From positions 1-28,222 of the forward strand of contig CABSMC010000029.1 of NCBI GenBank assembly GCA_902478715.1: 28,222 bases of DNA. Direction: 5' to 3'. The first letter of the stretch is position 1, and the number at the start of each line of letters is the position of its first letter. The notes under the pieces were generated by a model. It searched no databases. It saw only the letters and a program-made list of their open reading frames with translations, and was not told the DNA's origin. Positions 14,848 to 23,335 of the stretch are shown piece by piece. Origin of the DNA: an uncultured Adlercreutzia sp. (lineage in GTDB: Bacteria; Actinomycetota; Coriobacteriia; Coriobacteriales; Eggerthellaceae). The translations under genes were made by a program, and so were the position numbers.

Positions 14848-16299
14848 GTGGCAGTGGAAGAGCGCGAGGCGACAACGGAAGAGGAGGGCGCCCCGGCCCT
14901 GTCGGTGTCCGCGGCCATGGGCCTGGCCAAAAACGCCCTGGAGGAGGTCGTGGTGCGCCTTATGGGTGAGGTCTCCGAGGTGAACGACAAGCCCGGCTAC
15001 AAGGCCGTGTACTTCACCGTGAAAGACGAGAAGGCCTCGCTTCCGTGCATGATGTGGATGAACCGCTACCAGGCCTCGGGCGTGGCGCTTTCCGTCGGCG
15101 CCCTGGTGGAGCTCACCGGGCGCTTCTCGCTGTACGCGGCCAAGGGGCGCATGAACTTCGACGTGTTCTCGGTGTCGCTGGCCGGCGAAGGGCAGCTGCG
15201 GCTGCAGGTGGCCAACTTGGCGCGGGAGCTCGAGGCCATGGGGCTGATGGATCCGGCCCGCAAGCGTCCTTTGCCCGCCTATCCCGAGACCATCGGGCTC
15301 GTCACCTCGCCGCGCGGCGCCGCCGTCCACGACGTGCTGCGAACCCTGCGCAGGCGCTATCCTTTGGCCCGCATCCTGTTCGCCGGCGTTCCCGTGGAGG
15401 GCCCCGGGGCGGCCGACGGGCTCGTGGACGGTCTGGCCAAGGTGGTCTTCGCCGGCGCTGAGGTGGTGCTCCTCGTGCGCGGCGGCGGATCCTTCGAGGA
15501 TCTCATGCCCTTCAACGACCGTCGGCTGGCGCGCACCATTGCCGCCTGTCCCGTGCCCGTGGTGACGGGCATCGGGCATGAGCCGGACACCTCCATCGCC
15601 GATATGGTGGCCGACGTGCGGGCCTCGACGCCCACGGCGGCCGCTGAGGCCGTGGCGCCGGCTCAGGGCGAGATCGCCGCCCGCATCCAGGGGCTCGGCG
15701 CCGCCATGGGCCATGCCGAGGGGCGCCGGCTGGACGGGCTGTCGCTTGCGGTGGAGCGCCTGGCGTCCCTGCCGTTGTTCCGCGAGCCGACGTGCCTGTT
15801 CGACGCCGAGGCGCTGGCCTTAGACGATCTGTCCGATCGGCTCGGCCGGGCGCTTCCGGCGGCGCTTACCGAGGATCGCCATCGACTGGGCCTCATAGGC
15901 GAGGCTTTGGGACGCATGCTGCCTGGGCTGCTCTCGGCGCCTGCCGCATCGGTGAGTGCCGCAGCGAGCCGGCTTAACTACCTGGGCGAGCACTTCGGCG
16001 AGCGTCCGCGACAGCGTCTCGAGGGGGCTCGCGGCCGACTTGAGCGCGCCGGCTCGGCGCTGACAGAGTCCTATCGCGCATCGGTGGCCGTGAACGCGGC
16101 GCGCCTACACGACCTGTCGCCTTTGGCCACCATCGGGCGCGGCTACGCCATGGCGAAGGGGGAGGACGGACGAGTAGTGAGCTCGGTGGACGGCGTCGCG
16201 GCCGGGGATCGCCTCGTGGTGGCCCTCTCCGACGGCGAGCTGGACTGCACGGTGGACGACGTCCGCCGCATCCACAGCGCTGTTGAGGTCTGGGACTGA
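14848..16299 (+). CDS. xseA: Exodeoxyribonuclease VII large subunit
   Basis: The catalytic subunit of exonuclease VII, which degrades single-stranded DNA from both ends in the cytoplasm. It has 483 residues. An N-terminal OB-fold runs from about 30 to 125 (GEVSEVNDK, VYFTVKDEKASLPCMMW). The catalytic domain carries IGLVTSPRGAAVHDVLRTL, RGGGSFEDLMPFNDRRLAR and GIGHEPDTSIADMVADVRAS. A long helical region, expected to be coiled coil, follows. The C-terminus has the usual RGYAM element. It starts at GTG14848 with a weak GCGGAG site. The first 25 residues are acidic and poorly conserved in look, so a slightly later start is possible. Its partner xseB follows after 50 nt. Confidence 0.96.
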   Translation: MAVEEREATTEEEGAPALSVSAAMGLAKNALEEVVVRLMGEVSEVNDKPGYKAVYFTVKDEKASLPCMMWMNRYQASGVALSVGALVELTGRFSLYAAKGRMNFDVFSVSLAGEGQLRLQVANLARELEAMGLMDPARKRPLPAYPETIGLVTSPRGAAVHDVLRTLRRRYPLARILFAGVPVEGPGAADGLVDGLAKVVFAGAEVVLLVRGGGSFEDLMPFNDRRLARTIAACPVPVVTGIGHEPDTSIADMVADVRASTPTAAAEAVAPAQGEIAARIQGLGAAMGHAEGRRLDGLSLAVERLASLPLFREPTCLFDAEALALDDLSDRLGRALPAALTEDRHRLGLIGEALGRMLPGLLSAPAASVSAAASRLNYLGEHFGERPRQRLEGARGRLERAGSALTESYRASVAVNAARLHDLSPLATIGRGYAMAKGEDGRVVSSVDGVAAGDRLVVALSDGELDCTVDDVRRIHSAVEVWD

Positions 16300-16349
16300 C
16301 GATACGCGCAGCGACGAGTGATACACGCAACGATGAGAAAGGAAGCGCC

Positions 16350-16616
16350 ATGAGCGATGCCGCGAACCTTGACGAGAAGAAGCCGGTGGAAGAGCTGACC
16401 TTCCGCGAGGCCTTGAGCGAGCTGGAGTCCATCGTCTCCGTGCTGGAGAGCAATACGCTGGAACTGGAGGAGTCCCTCGCCGCCTACGAGCGCGGCGTGG
16501 TGCTCTTGGGCTCGCTGCAGAAGCGCTTGGGCGCCGCCGAGCAGCAGGTGGAGGTGCTCATGGGCGAGCTGGTGGCCGCCCCCGACGACGAGACCCAGGA
16601 CACGACCCTCTCGTAG
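16350..16616 (+). CDS. xseB: Exodeoxyribonuclease VII small subunit
   Basis: An 88-residue helical partner that binds the coiled coil of XseA; several copies join each large subunit. The family core is clear: LTFREALSELESIVSVLES, then LELEESLAAYERGVVLL. ATG16350 follows GAAAGGAAG. The first 18 residues and the acidic tail are outside the core. Its position directly after xseA confirms the assignment. Confidence 0.94.
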   Translation: MSDAANLDEKKPVEELTFREALSELESIVSVLESNTLELEESLAAYERGVVLLGSLQKRLGAAEQQVEVLMGELVAAPDDETQDTTLS

Positions 16617-16739
16617 GGCGAACGCGACGGATGTCAATCGGTGAGCGGCGCTCCGCTTGCCGATAAGGACGCGAGCAGGTGCGACGCGCCCTGCGTGCAC
16701 TCCTAAAATAGGGGAAACTATTGATTAGGAGGTAAGTCA

Positions 16740-17963
16740 TTGAACGTCCTCGTCCTCAACGCCGGTTCTTCCTCTCTGAAGTACCAGCTCATCAATGTTG
16801 AAACCCATGAAGTGCTCGCCAAGGGCATCTGCGAGCGTGTCGGTTCCGCCGAGGCCTTCCACAAGCACGGCATCGACGAGAATGAGGTGGTCATCGACAC
16901 CCCCATGCCCGATCACAACGCCGCCATGGCCCTCGTGCTGGAGGCGCTGACGAGCGGCCCCACCAAGGCCATCGATTCTTTGGACGACATCGACGCCGTG
17001 GGGCACCGCGTGGTGCAGGGCGGCAAGTACTTCGATCGCTCCGTGCTCATCGATGACGATGTCGTCGCCAAGATCGACGAGCTGGCGGAGCTCGCGCCTC
17101 TGCACAACAAGGCCGCGCTCATGGGCATCGAGGCCTGCCGCGAGCAGATGCCCGGCAAGCCCATGGTGGCCGTCTTCGACACCTCGTTCTTCCAGACCAT
17201 TCCGCCGAAGGCCTACATGTACCCGTTGCCCTACGAGCTGTACGAGAAGCACGCCATCCGCAAGTACGGCGCCCACGGCACCTCGCATCGCTACATTGCC
17301 GAGCGCGCGGCCGCCTTCATGGACGAGCCCTTGGAGGATCTGAAGCTCATCACCTGCCACCTGGGCAACGGCTGCTCCATCTCCGCCATCGACCACGGCG
17401 TGGCCGTTGACACCTCCATGGGTCTCACGCCTCTCGATGGCCTTATGATGGGCACCCGCTGCGGCGCCATCGACCCGGCCATCGTCCCCTTCATCATGGA
17501 GAAGGAGAACCTCACGGCGGCCGAGGTGAACGACCTCATGAACAAAAAGAGCGGGCTTTTGGGCATCTCCGGCATTTCCAACGACCTGCGCAGCGTGCGC
17601 CAGGCCTCCGAGGAGGGCGACGAGCGCGCCCAGCTCGCCTACGACATGTACTCGAACTCCGCGAAGAAATACATCGGCCAGTACATCGCCGTCATGGGCG
17701 GCGTCGATGCCATCGTGCTCACGGCCGGCGTGGGCGAGAACTGCGACAAGATGCGCCGCATGATCTTCGCGGGTCTGCAGCCGCTCGGCATCAAGATCGA
17801 CCTGGAGAAGAACCGCAAGGGCCTGCGCGGCGAGCGCGAGATCTCCACGGACGACTCCGAGGTGCGCATCGTTATCATTCCCACCGACGAGGAGTACATG
17901 ATCGCCCGCGACACCTATCAGCTGGTGAAGGAGGGTACGCTCGAGATCACGGAGCTGGTCTAG
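16740..17963 (+). CDS. ackA: Acetate kinase
   Basis: Makes ATP and acetate from acetyl phosphate and ADP, the last step of the Pta-AckA route and a main ATP source in fermenting anaerobes. The 407 residues are typical. The ASKHA-fold start MNVLVLNAGSSSLKY, the HRVVQGG motif, YGAHGTSHRY, HLGNGCS, and TPLDGLMMGTRCGAIDP are all intact. It starts at TTG16740 with a strong AGGAGGT at 16727-16733. TAAAAT at 16704-16709 may be a -10, but the -35 is poor. Its usual partner pta is not adjacent: it lies 4 kb away on the other strand. Confidence 0.97.
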   Translation: MNVLVLNAGSSSLKYQLINVETHEVLAKGICERVGSAEAFHKHGIDENEVVIDTPMPDHNAAMALVLEALTSGPTKAIDSLDDIDAVGHRVVQGGKYFDRSVLIDDDVVAKIDELAELAPLHNKAALMGIEACREQMPGKPMVAVFDTSFFQTIPPKAYMYPLPYELYEKHAIRKYGAHGTSHRYIAERAAAFMDEPLEDLKLITCHLGNGCSISAIDHGVAVDTSMGLTPLDGLMMGTRCGAIDPAIVPFIMEKENLTAAEVNDLMNKKSGLLGISGISNDLRSVRQASEEGDERAQLAYDMYSNSAKKYIGQYIAVMGGVDAIVLTAGVGENCDKMRRMIFAGLQPLGIKIDLEKNRKGLRGEREISTDDSEVRIVIIPTDEEYMIARDTYQLVKEGTLEITELV

Positions 17964-17986
17964 GCACCTGAGGCTCAGATATAAGC

Positions 17987-18117
17987 TAGCCCCGGATTGA
18001 CGGTTGTTCTATCAACATCGTCGATCCGGGGCTTCTTTTCTTCCAAATTAGGCCGTTTTGGGAAAATGTCAGCCCCAAATCGACGGTTCTGATGAAACAA
18101 CCGTCGATTCGGGGCTA
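17987..18117 (+). repeat. Tandem pair of 46-bp hairpins forming a larger inverted repeat
   Basis: Two hairpins, 17988-18033 and 18071-18116, each 46 bp and clearly related to each other, stand 83 bp apart. The first is followed by TCTTTTCTTCC and can terminate ackA. The outer arms (17987-18008 and 18096-18117) are also inverted copies, 20 of 22 identical, so the region can fold either as two hairpins or as one long one. The mismatches between arms are G:U-compatible. Confidence 0.8.
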
Positions 18118-18121
18118 GAAA

Positions 18122-18156
18122 ACGAAATCGAGGCCCGCTTTGAGCCTCGATTTCGT
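18122..18156. terminator. Bidirectional terminator between ackA and the reductase gene
   Basis: ACGAAATCGAGGC (18122-18134) and GCCTCGATTTCGT (18144-18156) form a perfect 13-bp stem. It lies between the convergent ackA and the reductase gene. Confidence 0.75.
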
Positions 18157-18204
18157 GGGGAGGGGTGCGGGGCGCTTGATGGTGCCCCTATCGCATCAGG
18201 CGAG

Positions 18205-20163
18205 CTACTTCACCTGGGCGAGGGCGTTGTTCACGGCGTCCTTCAGGGCCGTGGAGGAAACGGTAGCGCCGGCAACGGCGTCGACCTCGGTGGACTGGGC
18301 CTCGATGATCCGGGTCGGCAGGGCCTCGAGAGCCAAGCTGCCCACACCGGCGGTCTCCTGCTGCTGCACGATGTCGATGGCGGCGATCTTGTCGCCCTCC
18401 ATCTTCACCTTCACGGCAAGCTCGTTGCCCATGCACAGGGTGGAGGTACCGAGATACTCGTTCTCGCCGAGCTTTGCGGAAGCGGCCGGATCGGGATCGA
18501 CCTCGTGGCTGCCGCTGCCCTGGGTATAGACGATCTCGGAGGCCACGCCCATGGGGAGCACCGGCAGCGGATCCTTCTCGGCTGCCGCGCCCACGCCGGC
18601 CAGCTGGCCAAAGATGAGGCACTCTGCCATGTTGCCGCCGCCGTTGTACTGGTACGGGGTCATGCCGCCGAACTCGCCGGCGGAGTAGAGGTGCGGAATG
18701 GGCTCGCCGTCGGTGCCCACGACTTCGGCGCGGGCGTTGCGGCGGGCGCCGCCCTGGGTGTTCAGGAAGGCCTGGATCATCTCGATGGCGTAGAAGGGGC
18801 CCTCGCCGAAGGCGCGCATGGTCTCGGCGGCGCGGAAGAAGGCCGGGTCATAGCCGTCGTTGGCCATCTTGTTGAAATCGGTCACGGTCTGCTCGAGCTT
18901 GCCGGCCGGAATGCCGAGGGCGCTCTCGAGCTCGGCGATGGTGGCGGCGGAGACGACCTGATCCTCGAACCCGGCCGGGATGCCGTGGTACTCGGCGATG
19001 GCCTCGTTCTGGGCGGCGTCCCATACCATGTAGGTGTTGCGCGGGCGCTTCACATTTACCCAGTCGCCGTTGCTCGGCACATGGCCGTGGCGGTTGTACA
19101 CGTCCTCGCGCAGGTAGCGCTCGCCGCCGTTGCCCACGACGATGACGCTGCCGGAAAGGTTGCGCAGGTCGTTGAACGTCTTGGCGTGCTGATCCTCGTT
19201 CACCACGAAGGAGATGCCGCCGAGCGCGAAGCAGTTGCCCTCGTAGGCCTCCATGTGCCACAGATCGGCGCCGACGCCCATGGCCATCTTCACGCCGTCG
19301 CCGGTGTTGAACAGGGTGCCGGCCGGCGTGCTCTTGGTGAGTCCGAGGAAGTCCTCAACCATCTGCTTGTTGTTCTCGAAGCCGCCCATGGTCATGACGA
19401 CGCCGTTCTTGGCGCGGATGTTCACGGTCTCGCCGGCCTTGTCGATCTCCACGCCGATGACGGCGCGGCTGACCGGATCCTGGAAGAGCTTGGTGGCGGG
19501 GGACATGTACCACACATCGATGTTGTCGCCCATGGACATCACCTTGTTGCGGTAGGTCTTCCACAGCGCGGAGTTGCAGACGTTGTCGCTCACCGTCAGC
19601 ACGTGCAGCGCATCGCCGCCCTCGAGCTCGGGGTACTCGGGGATGAACATGGCGATCATCGGCTGGGCGGAGGAGTCCTCCTTCCAATCGAGGAAGTTCT
19701 CCTCGGGGACGCCGAAGAAGTCGCGCAGCATGGTTTTCGTCTGGGTCAGGCCCTCGGCGTACACGTCCATGAGCTCGTCATCGACGGCGAAATCGCCGGC
19801 CATGGCCTTGTTGTAGGCGAGCATGGCCTCCTTGTCGTCGGAGTTCAGGATGATCTGGCCGCAGAAGCGCGTGTTGCCGCCCTCCATGCCCTGAGGGGCC
19901 TTATCGATGAGCAGCACCTTCGCGCCGGCGTCGGCGGCGTAGCAGGCGGACACGGCACCGGCACCGCCGAAGCCGATGACGACGACGTCGTACTCGCCGT
20001 CCCAAGCGATGGTGTCGGCGAAGGTGGTTCCCCCGTTGCCCGTGTTGGCCATGGCCTTATCGGCCGGGGTCTGCGGCGCGCATCCGGCAAGGCCGAGGCC
20101 GGCGACGGCGGCCATGCCGACACCAGCGCTGGTGATGAACTGTCGGCGGGTGTATTTTCCCAT
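18205..20163 (-). CDS. Tat-exported lipoprotein flavin reductase (FAD_binding_2 plus C-terminal FMN-binding domain)
   Basis: A fumarate-reductase/urocanate-reductase-like flavoenzyme of 652 residues, expected on the outer face of the membrane. The N-terminus has the twin-arginine motif RRQFITSAG (Arg6/Arg7) and a lipobox ending at Cys28 (LAGC). The FAD domain begins with EYDVVVIGFGGAGAVSA (GFGGAG at 64-69). NTQGGARRN and LYSAGEFGG mark the C-terminal FAD region. A C-terminal domain of about 90 residues ends in DAVAGATVSST (628-638), the site where ApbE would attach FMN to Thr634. Where fumarate reductases have an HGxNRxGGN stretch, this has TPYQYNGGGN, so the acceptor is probably not fumarate. 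It is divergent from a membrane LuxR regulator, its likely controller. No cytochrome or membrane partner gene is adjacent. Confidence 0.92.
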   Translation of the reverse strand: MGKYTRRQFITSAGVGMAAVAGLGLAGCAPQTPADKAMANTGNGGTTFADTIAWDGEYDVVVIGFGGAGAVSACYAADAGAKVLLIDKAPQGMEGGNTRFCGQIILNSDDKEAMLAYNKAMAGDFAVDDELMDVYAEGLTQTKTMLRDFFGVPEENFLDWKEDSSAQPMIAMFIPEYPELEGGDALHVLTVSDNVCNSALWKTYRNKVMSMGDNIDVWYMSPATKLFQDPVSRAVIGVEIDKAGETVNIRAKNGVVMTMGGFENNKQMVEDFLGLTKSTPAGTLFNTGDGVKMAMGVGADLWHMEAYEGNCFALGGISFVVNEDQHAKTFNDLRNLSGSVIVVGNGGERYLREDVYNRHGHVPSNGDWVNVKRPRNTYMVWDAAQNEAIAEYHGIPAGFEDQVVSAATIAELESALGIPAGKLEQTVTDFNKMANDGYDPAFFRAAETMRAFGEGPFYAIEMIQAFLNTQGGARRNARAEVVGTDGEPIPHLYSAGEFGGMTPYQYNGGGNMAECLIFGQLAGVGAAAEKDPLPVLPMGVASEIVYTQGSGSHEVDPDPAASAKLGENEYLGTSTLCMGNELAVKVKMEGDKIAAIDIVQQQETAGVGSLALEALPTRIIEAQSTEVDAVAGATVSSTALKDAVNNALAQVK

Positions 20164-20296
20164 TTTCCACTCCCTTGTGGTCGGTGTCTTCGCGCCGGGT
20201 TGATGTCTGGCGAAGACGTCGCGTGACGCATTCGCTCCGGCGCTCCGGGGATCGCGGTGTCCCCGATCACACTGGTCACTTTAGCGTCGGCGCTGA

Positions 20297-20364
20297 GGTT
20301 AGCGTGAGAGATAACCTGTAGGTTAGCGGTGGTGGAACTTGCTAACCCACCTTGCTAACCCACC
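20297..20364. promoter_or_regulatory. Cluster of GGTTAGC boxes between reductase and luxR genes, putative operators
   Basis: The 297-nt divergent gap holds GGTTAGCG at 20297-20304 and 20321-20328, a weaker inverted match GATAACC at 20310-20316, and two tandem GCTAACCCACC at 20341-20351 and 20354-20364 (the reverse orientation of GGTTAGC, 13 bp apart). Repeated sites in both orientations between a LuxR-type regulator and its neighbour are good operator candidates. The rest of the gap contains no gene and no consensus promoter I trust. Confidence 0.55.
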
Positions 20365-20460
20365 TTTCTGGAAATGAGGAAAGGTTGCCATTTTTGCTGC
20401 TGGCGCTCATCTGCTATTTGTGGTTTCATGGGGGATAGCAAAAAAGAGGAGGGGTAAGCG

Positions 20461-21915
20461 ATGAAACGTCTGTGGGATACGATCGCGGGGCTGCGCCTCG
20501 GGTTCGAGGAGCATTTCAGGGACGCTGGATCCATTAGCTTGTTCGTGGGTCTGGCCTGCAACTTGGCCTTCGTGGGTCAGGTGTACTTCTGGCCGTCTAT
20601 GTGGCACACTACGGCGTTTATGTTCTCCTATACTGATGCCTCCTATGTCGCCGAGCTCCTCTGCGCGCTTATGCTTGGTTGGAGGTTGCGACGGGGGGGA
20701 CGGCTCGTCGTGGGCAGTCGATTGCTTTGGGTTCTGGCCCTGCTCGTGCAGGCGACCTTGGTGCTGTACTGCGCGCTGTTCGGGGCGGGCATCCACGTGC
20801 CCGAGCCTGTCAACTGGGTTTGCGGCGCTATCTTCGGCGTCTATCTGCCCGTGGCCATGACCTCGTGGTTCGCCGTGCATATCGATCGGCGCTCCTTTTC
20901 GGTGATTTGGAATATCGTGCTGGCGGGCGTGTTCGCCTCCTTCGTCATCTGGGTGTTCTCGGGCCTGGAGGCGGTGAAGCTGTGCGTGTGCATGGGAGTG
21001 CTCATGTTCGTGGGGACGTTCGTGCTCTCTCGCAAGCTGCGCTCGGAGCAGGCCAAGGAGGAAGACGACGCGGCTGTGCCCGCGGCCGTGCCGGCGGATG
21101 CCTTCCGCTACCCGGCCTCGGCGACGTTTCTGTTCAGCTTCTCCTTCATCACCGCCATCGCCTTTGCCGGTATCGGGGGCGACAGCGCTTCTTATGCTTC
21201 GGGGGATTTCTTCGCTCCGATGCTGCTCATCTGCGCCGTGGTGCTCTTGGCAAATGCGGCGGTCCTCCCGCTGACGACCATCGCCGTGCCCGCTATTATC
21301 GTGGCCGTCATAGCCGCCTCCTATCTTCACCTCGAGCCAGCGCTTTCCTTCGATCTGGCGGCGCTCGGCATGTTCCTTTTCCTCGCTTACGCCGTCGTGC
21401 TCCTGTGCGCCAGTGCGCAGGGGGCTCGGCGGCGCACTCTTGGGGCCTTCACGGGCCTCATGGTGGCGTTTGCCGCCGGATGTCTCGTCGGCCGCCTGTG
21501 CATGGCGCTCTGCTTCGCATTCGCCGAGCAATTCGCGTCGAACATCATGGTGCTCTTGTCGATTCTGGCCGCCAATGCCGCCATGATCATCCTCGTGAGA
21601 CGGGGTGTCACGCCGACCCGTTCGGCGGAGCTTTTCGAGGGCGAGCAGACAACGGATGGTCTCGGCGCGGCCCGTTGCGCCAAGGTGGATCGCGTGGCCG
21701 CCGCCTGCGGTTTGGGCGAGCGTGAGAAGGAGGTGCTCACGCTGCTCTTGGAGGGATGCTCGGCCAGCGAGGTGGCCTCTGCCATGGTCGTGGCCAACGG
21801 CACGGCGAAGTCGCACATCCGCCACGTCTACAAGAAGCTCGGCGTCCACAGCCGCGACGAGCTGTTCGAGAAACTCGGCATCGAGAGAGAAGAGAAAAGC
21901 AAGCAATCAGTGTAG
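20461..21915 (+). CDS. Membrane LuxR-family transcriptional regulator (multi-span sensor plus LuxR HTH)
   Basis: A 484-residue protein. The first 400 residues carry about 12 hydrophobic segments with no recognisable kinase or receiver domain. A short linker leads to a LuxR/GerE DNA-binding domain at 419-472, GEREKEVLTLLLEG then VANGTAKSHIRHVYKKLGVHSRDEL. It is therefore a one-component, membrane-embedded regulator. This architecture is repeatedly found next to flavin reductase genes in Eggerthellaceae, where the membrane part is thought to sense the reductase substrate. ATG20461 has an AGGAGGGG site. Divergent pairing with the Tat reductase makes that gene the likely target, perhaps with autoregulation through the GGTTAGC boxes. 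The ligand is unknown. Confidence 0.9.
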   Translation: MKRLWDTIAGLRLGFEEHFRDAGSISLFVGLACNLAFVGQVYFWPSMWHTTAFMFSYTDASYVAELLCALMLGWRLRRGGRLVVGSRLLWVLALLVQATLVLYCALFGAGIHVPEPVNWVCGAIFGVYLPVAMTSWFAVHIDRRSFSVIWNIVLAGVFASFVIWVFSGLEAVKLCVCMGVLMFVGTFVLSRKLRSEQAKEEDDAAVPAAVPADAFRYPASATFLFSFSFITAIAFAGIGGDSASYASGDFFAPMLLICAVVLLANAAVLPLTTIAVPAIIVAVIAASYLHLEPALSFDLAALGMFLFLAYAVVLLCASAQGARRRTLGAFTGLMVAFAAGCLVGRLCMALCFAFAEQFASNIMVLLSILAANAAMIILVRRGVTPTRSAELFEGEQTTDGLGAARCAKVDRVAAACGLGEREKEVLTLLLEGCSASEVASAMVVANGTAKSHIRHVYKKLGVHSRDELFEKLGIEREEKSKQSV

Positions 21916-21936
21916 CAATCTGAAGCGAGCAGGGCC

Positions 21937-21960
21937 CGGGCAGGGCAGGGATCCTGCCCG
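21937..21960 (+). terminator. GC-rich hairpin downstream of the luxR gene
   Basis: CGGGCAGG (21937-21944) and CCTGCCCG (21953-21960) form an 8-bp stem 22 bases after the stop. There is no T-run, so terminator activity is uncertain. Confidence 0.4.
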
Positions 21961-21976
21961 CAGCCTCAAAAATGCA

Positions 21977-22104
21977 GGGCCCGAGGTGGGCGAGGGGGTG
22001 CCGCGCGCAGTTCATTGAAGTGCATAAGGTAATGTCGCGACCTTTGGCGAGTCCTGCACTTCAATGCTGTTTGAGCACGGCACCCCCTCGCCCACCTCGG
22101 GCCC
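21977..22104. repeat. 128-bp nested palindrome with perfect 27-bp arms
   Basis: The arms 21977-22003 and 22078-22104 are exact inverted copies over 27 bp. Nested inside, CATTGAAGTGCA (22013-22024) pairs with TGCACTTCAATG (22055-22066). In the centre lies AAGGT/ACCTT around gtcgcgac. It sits between convergent luxR and pta genes, with an A-run (22121-22129) toward pta that reads as a T-run on the pta transcript. It may end both transcripts, but is far larger than a terminator needs to be. Confidence 0.85.
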
Positions 22105-22133
22105 GGAGGGATAGAGAAGCAAAAAAAAAGACG

Positions 22134-23126
22134 TTATTTCCCCTGCGCCTGCACGGCGGTGATGGCCACCACGCCCACGATGTCGTCGGCCGAGCAGCCG
22201 CGCGACAGGTCGTTCACCGGGGCGGCGATACCCTGCAGGATGGGGCCGAGCGCCTCGGCCTTCGCCAAGCGCTGCACCAGCTTGTAGCCGATGTTGCCCG
22301 CATCGATGTCCGGGAACACGAGCACGTTGGCACGGCCCGCGACAGGAGAGGCCGGCGCCTTCGCCGCGCCGATCTCGGGGACGATGGCGGCATCCAGCTG
22401 CAGTTCGCCGTCCACCGCGAGTTCGGGCGCGAGCTCCTTCACCTTGGCCGTCGCGCGCACCACCTTGTCGGAATCGTCGTTTTTGGCCGAGCCGTAGGAG
22501 GAGTGCGACAGCATGGCGATAACCGGCTCGGCATCGGCGAACAGCGACCGCCACGCCGCCTCGGCGTTGATGGCGATCTGGGCCAGACGGTCGGCGTCGG
22601 GCTGCACTTCCAAGCCGCAGTCGGAGAAGAGGAAGGTGCCGTGGTGGCCCAAGTCGCAGTCGGGCACGTTCATGACGAAGAACGAGCTCACCATCTGCGC
22701 GCCGGGGGCGGTCTTCAGGATCTGCAGGGCCGGGCGCAGCACGTCGCCGGTGGAGTGGCAGGCGCCCGAGACGAGGCCGTCCGCTTCGCCCATCTTCACC
22801 ATCATCATGCCGAAGTACAGCTCGTTGTCCATGAGATCGAGGGCTTGCTCGAACGTCATGCCCTTGGCGGCGCGCAGCTCGGCCAGCTTCTCGGCATAGG
22901 GCTCGCGCAGCTCGGAGGTGCGGAAGTCGACGATGCGGGCGCCCACCAAGTTGCAGCCGGCGGCGGCGATGTCGTCGGCGTCGCCCAAGACGATGAGGTC
23001 GGCGATGCCCTCGGCGAGAATCGCCTCGGCGGCCTTGAGGGTGCGGATGTCGTTGCCCTCGGGAAGCACGATGGTCTTCTTGTCGGCCTTCGCGCGGGCG
23101 ATCATGGAATCGAGGAACTGGCTCAC
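22134..23126 (-). CDS. pta: Phosphate acetyltransferase
   Basis: Converts acetyl-CoA and phosphate to acetyl phosphate, the substrate of AckA. The 330 residues match the short, single-domain Pta form. Motifs include KKTIVLPEGNDIRTLKAA near the N-terminus, SGACHSTGDVLRPALQIL in the middle, and VFPDIDAGNIGYKLVQRLA near the end. GTG23126 is chosen because GAAAGGAC lies 6 nt before it and the protein then begins MSQFLDSMI, as expected; 39 further codons upstream are open but basic and unlike the family. It is divergent from the glf gene. Pairing with ackA in function is certain, though the genes are separated here. Confidence 0.96.
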   Translation of the reverse strand: MSQFLDSMIARAKADKKTIVLPEGNDIRTLKAAEAILAEGIADLIVLGDADDIAAAGCNLVGARIVDFRTSELREPYAEKLAELRAAKGMTFEQALDLMDNELYFGMMMVKMGEADGLVSGACHSTGDVLRPALQILKTAPGAQMVSSFFVMNVPDCDLGHHGTFLFSDCGLEVQPDADRLAQIAINAEAAWRSLFADAEPVIAMLSHSSYGSAKNDDSDKVVRATAKVKELAPELAVDGELQLDAAIVPEIGAAKAPASPVAGRANVLVFPDIDAGNIGYKLVQRLAKAEALGPILQGIAAPVNDLSRGCSADDIVGVVAITAVQAQGK

Positions 23127-23335
23127 GGGAACGTCCTTTCTCACGGGTATCCTGCCCTCATGATAGAGCACGGGCCGCCGCCCCGCACGGCGCGACCGCG
23201 CGGCAGGTTCATTTATTCGGTTTGTATGGGGTTTGGAGGCCATCGGATGCGGGCTGGGTACAATGTCCTTCGAACGACGCCGCCCGAGCGCCGGCGCCCC
23301 ATTCGCATCAACGAGTACGAGGGAGAGAACCCGTT

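Noticed and set aside
22134..23243. A 39-residue N-terminal extension of Pta
   Set aside because: The extension is basic and unlike the family, whereas GTG23126 has a good ribosome site and gives the normal length.
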